DNA from: UBA4582 sp965657335
Lineage (GTDB): Bacteria; Pseudomonadota; Gammaproteobacteria; Pseudomonadales; Azotimanducaceae
Length of the DNA stretch: 64,000 bases
Reading direction: 5' to 3'
NCBI GenBank assembly: GCA_965657335.1
Contig: CBFHOH010000011.1
Coordinates: 65,635 to 129,634 of the forward strand
The position numbers and the translations under genes were made by a program. Of this stretch, positions 60,257 through 64,000 are shown one piece after another. The notes under the pieces were generated by a model. The model was not told the DNA's origin, did no database searches, and saw nothing but the letters and a program-made list of their open reading frames with translations. Numbering within the stretch: position 1 is the first letter of the stretch; each line of letters opens with the position of its first letter.

Positions 60257-61072
60257 ATGAAAGGATATTCAACCGGAGAAGTTGCCGAGTTACTCGCGTT
60301 ATCTCCCACTGTAATTCGCGATATTGCGCGTGGTGTGCTTGATCCGGAAAAAGGCCCGAAAGATCGATACAAGTTCAGCTTTCAAGATATTGTCATATTT
60401 CGTACGGCAAAAGAGCTCCTTCAAACAGGGGTTCAGCGCAGCAAGATTAACAGCACCCTTTTTCGCTTACGTGATCAGCTCCCAAGTAATAAACCGCTGA
60501 CATCGCTTCGCATAAGCGGCGATGGTGGCGTTGTGGTTTTGCAGGAAAACGACAAGGTATACAACCCCGTAAGTGGTCAACTTCATTTTAATTTTGCGGT
60601 CGCAGACCTTGCGGGTTCGGTCGCACCGCTCGCGCGCAAAGCGGCGAGTGAAGCCGCAGGAGATGATCAGTTATCAAGCGATGATTGGTTTGACCTCGGC
60701 GTTGATCTGGAGGCCGTCAGCCCTGAAGACGCACCAGCGGCTTATTTGCATGCACTAGAAATAGAACCAGACCACACAGATGCTCATGTGAACCTAGGCA
60801 GGCTTTATCAAGAATCCGGTGAATACGATTTAGCCGAGTCTCACTATCACTCAGCACTACAAATAGAACCAGACAACATTCTGGCCGCTTTCAATCTTGG
60901 CACACTGCTCGAAGATCTGGGTCGTATTCAGGACGCAATCCTCGCCTATAAAAAAGCGGGTGCTTTTGCAGATGCACACTACAACCTGTCTAGGCTGTAT
61001 GAATTAGTCGGTGAACATCAACAAGCATTGAAACATCTCAAGACCTACAGAAGTTTAATAGAACCTGGCTAG
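60257..61072 (+). CDS. MerR-type DNA-binding domain fused to TPR repeats
   Basis: The 271-residue protein has a MerR-like winged helix (about 1-70: YSTGEVAELLALSPTVIRDIARGVLDPEKGPKDRYKFSFQDIVIFRTAKEL) and then a region of about 75-150 with no recognised fold. Three TPR units follow at about 158-265: AYLHALEIEPDHTDAHVNLGRLYQESGEYDLAESHYHSALQIEPDN and so on. Classical MerR proteins have a coiled coil and ligand domain instead. The TPR part may dock a partner or sense protein complexes. It follows the acyl-CoA dehydrogenase by 48 bases and may regulate it. AGGAG lies 12 bases before the ATG. Confidence 0.8.
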   Translation: MKGYSTGEVAELLALSPTVIRDIARGVLDPEKGPKDRYKFSFQDIVIFRTAKELLQTGVQRSKINSTLFRLRDQLPSNKPLTSLRISGDGGVVVLQENDKVYNPVSGQLHFNFAVADLAGSVAPLARKAASEAAGDDQLSSDDWFDLGVDLEAVSPEDAPAAYLHALEIEPDHTDAHVNLGRLYQESGEYDLAESHYHSALQIEPDNILAAFNLGTLLEDLGRIQDAILAYKKAGAFADAHYNLSRLYELVGEHQQALKHLKTYRSLIEPG

Positions 61073-61365
61073 ATTCGACCTATTCCGCTTATGAAAAAAG
61101 CAAGCCGATTCACGACTTACCTACGATATTGGTGGTTTATTCGTGGGCCTGGGCGCTGCCGTTTAAACGATTTTTGTGCACTCACATCGGGATTGGCGGG
61201 CCTTTTGCCCCTTATTTAGTGCAGGATAAGGCTGGACACATGTGCAGGTGGCACATGCGTTATTCATGCGTATACATCTCCGAAAAATGCACAGCCTGAC
61301 TATGCGAAATAGCAACAGGATTTTACTAATATCTTTTGAGACAAAATGATTTCTCCGGCAACTCT

Positions 61366-63351
61366 ATGAAAGAATCGCACAAAACAAGTGTTGAACGTTT
61401 CGTTTCCTATGCGGATTTTGCTGTTCTGCAGACCAATCAGGAGATGCTTTGGGTGGAAACCCTCGCTTTTCTGAAACAAACGCTGGCGGCAGATGATGTC
61501 GAACTTACACGCTGCGATGACCCCTTATACGCTGCAAACCGGTTCAACCAAATTTTTGAACGTTCGCGTAATGAGGTGGTGGCGCTCTCAGAAACAGATC
61601 TCGCGCCGGAAAATACGCCCGCTAGTTTCAAGTACAGGGGGTTTCTCTATTCGGAAAACCTGCTCGTCAAAGACCTTGGTGTTATTTCGTTACTTTACGG
61701 CGATCCCAATCCACTAAACGAGAATGACAAAGAATTATTTCGGCTCGTTGCTGGTCTTGCCCAATCCCTAAATTCACGAATGGAGGCTGAATCACGCGCC
61801 CAAGTCGGCGGCGAGGCCGAAGATTTGGTTTCAAATCGCACTAATGTTACAGAACCTGTTCACACGAACGAGATATTGAAGCGCAATGAGCATCTTTTCA
61901 GATTATGGTTTGATGCCTCGCCTATCGGGATCGCAATCTGTGACAGAGAAGGCAAGTTTCTGCAATTCAATTCAGCATTTTCAACAATCACTGCATATAA
62001 CGGTGATGAATCGACTCATGCTCAAGATTTATTCCGACTCGAGGGCACAAAACTACTGTTTAACCAGCTGATAGCTGGTGAAATCGAGTCTATTCAGGTT
62101 GAAGCTGGCTTGAAACTCGCGGATGAGAGTGACATTTCACTACTTTTACAGGGCGCAAAACAAGATAGTGAAGAAATGCCCATACTGCTTCAGGTGATAG
62201 ATATCACTGAAACAAAATTACTTGAGCAGCGATTGCGAAACACCCAAAAACTTGAAGCACTCGGCCGGCTAGCTGGGGGCGTTGCACATGATTTTAATAA
62301 TATTTTGACGGAGATATCCGGTTATGCAGAGCTACTCGCTTTTACTCAGGGTGATGCTGATCCTCAGATCAGGCGAGATATAGAAAAAATATTCATCGCA
62401 ACAGCGCGAGCAAATGACTTGACTACAGAGCTGTTAGCTTTTAGTCACCAGCGAGTCTTTCAGCCGAAGGTCGTTGACGTAAACAAGTCAATATCGTCGG
62501 TTCGGACGATGTTCGAACGACTAGCCGGAGACTCAACTACGCTTCGGATCAACTTACTAGATATGCCATGCCTTGTAGATACCGACGTTGGCCAGCTAGA
62601 ACAGGTGATTTTACAACTGCTGATGAACGCCCGCGATGCCATGCCCGAAGGTGGGGATATTGTTGTTTGGACCGACATTTCGACCAGAAGAGATGGTCGA
62701 AATATCGTAAGTTTGAACGTTAAAGATGGAGGCACGGGGATGGACGAAGCAACCCTCGAGCGCATTTTTGATCCCTTTTTTACGACCAAGAATGGGGGGA
62801 CAGGGCTCGGCCTAACCACCGCTTATGGCATTATTAATCAGAGCAAAGGCACCATCGAGGTTGAAAGTGCTCTTGGTCAAGGTTCTACTTTCTGCATTCG
62901 CATGCCGCAAACGCTTGACCCAGTCGTAGTTTCAAAGTCAACCGACACCAAGAACAAAAAATCCGACGTCCGAAACAAGACCATATTACTGGTCGAAGAT
63001 CGGCTAGAACTCAGGAATATAGCTAAGCGGGTACTCGTACGAAGCGGCTATGATGTATTGGAAGCAGAAGATGGACCCGACGCTATTAATTGTTTTGGTG
63101 TAGCGAAGAGCGAGGGAGTTGCAATTGATCTCCTGTTTACTGACATTTTGATGCCAGGCGGCATCAACGGGTGGGAACTGGCGCAACAACTTATCGCGCG
63201 GCAAGCAGATTTACAGGTCCTTTACACCTCGGGATACACGGCTGATGCAATTCCCCCGTCGGTGAATCCTGAGAACTTCCTGATGAAACCTTACCGGCCT
63301 TCACTCATCGTGGATACGATTGACCGCATGCTCAGCGTCAGCAACGACTAG
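61366..63351 (+). CDS. Hybrid sensor histidine kinase (GAF-like, PAS, kinase, receiver)
   Basis: The 661-residue protein has a GAF-like N-region (about 10-140), a PAS domain (about 180-285), the His box GRLAGGVAHDFNNILTEISGYAELL (His 308), an intact ATPase (LLMNARDAMPEGG, VKDGGTGMDEATLERIFDPFFTTKNGGTGLGLTTAYG) and a C-terminal receiver (LLVEDRLELRN, acceptor Asp in FTDILMPGG, Lys in FLMKPYRP). It is soluble with no membrane helix and lacks an output domain, so it signals through an Hpt or another regulator. It is the intact form of the two degenerate proteins at 36.9-40.1 kb. The start is ATG 61366; the frame also opens at TTG 61336. Confidence 0.9.
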   Translation: MKESHKTSVERFVSYADFAVLQTNQEMLWVETLAFLKQTLAADDVELTRCDDPLYAANRFNQIFERSRNEVVALSETDLAPENTPASFKYRGFLYSENLLVKDLGVISLLYGDPNPLNENDKELFRLVAGLAQSLNSRMEAESRAQVGGEAEDLVSNRTNVTEPVHTNEILKRNEHLFRLWFDASPIGIAICDREGKFLQFNSAFSTITAYNGDESTHAQDLFRLEGTKLLFNQLIAGEIESIQVEAGLKLADESDISLLLQGAKQDSEEMPILLQVIDITETKLLEQRLRNTQKLEALGRLAGGVAHDFNNILTEISGYAELLAFTQGDADPQIRRDIEKIFIATARANDLTTELLAFSHQRVFQPKVVDVNKSISSVRTMFERLAGDSTTLRINLLDMPCLVDTDVGQLEQVILQLLMNARDAMPEGGDIVVWTDISTRRDGRNIVSLNVKDGGTGMDEATLERIFDPFFTTKNGGTGLGLTTAYGIINQSKGTIEVESALGQGSTFCIRMPQTLDPVVVSKSTDTKNKKSDVRNKTILLVEDRLELRNIAKRVLVRSGYDVLEAEDGPDAINCFGVAKSEGVAIDLLFTDILMPGGINGWELAQQLIARQADLQVLYTSGYTADAIPPSVNPENFLMKPYRPSLIVDTIDRMLSVSND

Positions 63352-63419
63352 CCGACTTTATACGGCAACCAGCCGAGTCTACAGATATCAGGCTAACGTG
63401 TTTTAAAACATTTAAGGGC

Positions 63420-63734
63420 TTAGTGGATCACAGGATTAAATGTGTCGAGCGCAACCCTTAACACTTTCTGGCCGAGGATCGTCAGCTGACCCTGATGCCG
63501 GCCCTCTCCATCCTGCGTATATTCAAACCGGTATTCTCTCCAGATACGCCATTGGTCGCCACCATCGCGGCTCATTGATATTTTTACCTGCTGCACTGTT
63601 TGATCAAGCAACTGCACATCGCAGAGCTTGCACTCCTTTCTTGCTGCCCGAACCGCCAGCTCTTTACCGCGCATGCCGGACTGCCAATACAGTGCAATCA
63701 GCCCCAAAATTATGATTAGCAGAAATTCACCCAT
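63420..63734 (-). CDS. DUF3301 family membrane protein
   Basis: The 104-residue protein has one N-terminal membrane helix (about 4-18) and a domain with the DUF3301 pattern: CKLCDVQLLDQTVQQVKISMSRDGGDQWRIWREYRFEYTQDGEGRHQGQLTILGQKVLRVAL. The LLDQTV and WREYxFEYTxDGxxRxxGxL blocks are characteristic. These are small conserved gammaproteobacterial proteins of unknown role. The ATG at 63734 begins the membrane helix. It is divergent from tRNA-Ser. Confidence 0.85.
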   Translation of the reverse strand: MGEFLLIIILGLIALYWQSGMRGKELAVRAARKECKLCDVQLLDQTVQQVKISMSRDGGDQWRIWREYRFEYTQDGEGRHQGQLTILGQKVLRVALDTFNPVIH

Positions 63735-63794
63735 AGAAAAATAGTGGCAGTTTCAGCGTCTGATTACAAACAGTTAAAATTCTTTCAAAGCGTC

Positions 63795-63823
63795 TTAACA
63801 ACTGCCTCGGAATCAAGTATATT
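63795..63823 (+). promoter_or_regulatory. Sigma-70 promoter of tRNA-Ser
   Basis: TTAACA (-35, 63795-63800) and TATATT (-10, 63818-63823) are 17 bases apart, which is optimal, with start near 63830 and the tRNA at 63906. Confidence 0.5.
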
Positions 63824-63905
63824 GCGGCACTTCTGAACACCAACCGTAGCTTCGTATTTCATATGCCAAGCACGGAGCTAGTGGTTAGAAACAGTTGAGT
63901 TTTGC

Positions 63906-63993
<88 letters not shown>

Positions 63994-64000
63994 CTTGTCA

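Noticed and set aside
61091..61219. 42-codon frame between the MerR-TPR gene and the hybrid kinase
   Set aside because: It has an ATG and a hydrophobic end but no ribosome binding site and no recognised relatives.

Overview
The window reads as a chromosomal segment of a gammaproteobacterium, probably marine or environmental, with about 50% G+C. The best taxonomic signal is the order uvrY/gacA – uvrC – pgsA – tRNA-Cys, a gammaproteobacterial hallmark. Supporting signals are a PA0069-type radical SAM gene behind a textbook LexA box, sigma-54-type promoter sequences and tRNAs with encoded CCA. There is no integrase, transposase, CRISPR array or rRNA. Most genes are ordinary housekeeping or catabolic genes in short operons.

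Layout. 0-8.2 kb: end of a DUF1330-like gene, orphan Rieske protein, flavodoxin-like protein, SOS-linked radical SAM protein, AlaX-type tRNA editing protein with an M20 peptidase, a redoxin interrupted by an in-frame TGA that I read as selenocysteine, and a small cupin/RimJ cluster. 8.2-16.3 kb: candidate small RNA, stand-alone MraY-like transferase, LOG protein, luciferase-like oxidoreductase, omega-amidase plus aminotransferase, lipoprotein dipeptidase, hemF. 16.5-21.8 kb: aldolase-like protein, two acyl-CoA dehydrogenases and a TetR regulator. 22-30 kb: mnmH (tRNA 2-selenouridine synthase), zinc ribbon protein, xthA, yceI/vanZ/pyrF, PilZ, cysS, riboflavin synthase. 30-47 kb: HAD phosphatase, threonine aldolase, acyltransferase, CPT-like kinase, POT transporter, methyltransferase, sirtuin, two receiver proteins with degenerate kinase regions, dinB, CYP153-like P450, pyruvate kinase, FAD oxidase and EamA transporter.

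47.4-53.2 kb lies between tRNA-Leu(UAA) and tRNA-Cys(GCA). In E. coli these belong to one array directly after pgsA. Here they are separated by about 5.6 kb holding a TetR regulator, two divergent secreted alpha-beta-barrel-like proteins and two divergent MotA/PomA-like membrane proteins. This is the most accessory-looking part of the window. 53.4-64 kb: pgsA, uvrC, a family 5-type uracil-DNA glycosylase, uvrY/gacA with a perfect GacA-type palindrome upstream, two more acyl-CoA dehydrogenases, a MerR-TPR fusion, an intact hybrid histidine kinase, a DUF3301 protein and tRNA-Ser.

How the genes fit together. Selenium use appears twice: a UxxC redoxin with a bacterial-type SECIS hairpin, and MnmH, which needs the same selenophosphate donor. 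Four acyl-CoA dehydrogenases (one glutaryl-CoA-like), a CYP153-like hydroxylase and a TetR regulator suggest growth on alkanes, fatty acids or dicarboxylates. The most novel-looking items are the selenocysteine redoxin, the paired MotA-like proteins with complementary decay of their two halves, and the pair of receiver proteins that keep a kinase-like His box but lack a recognisable ATPase.
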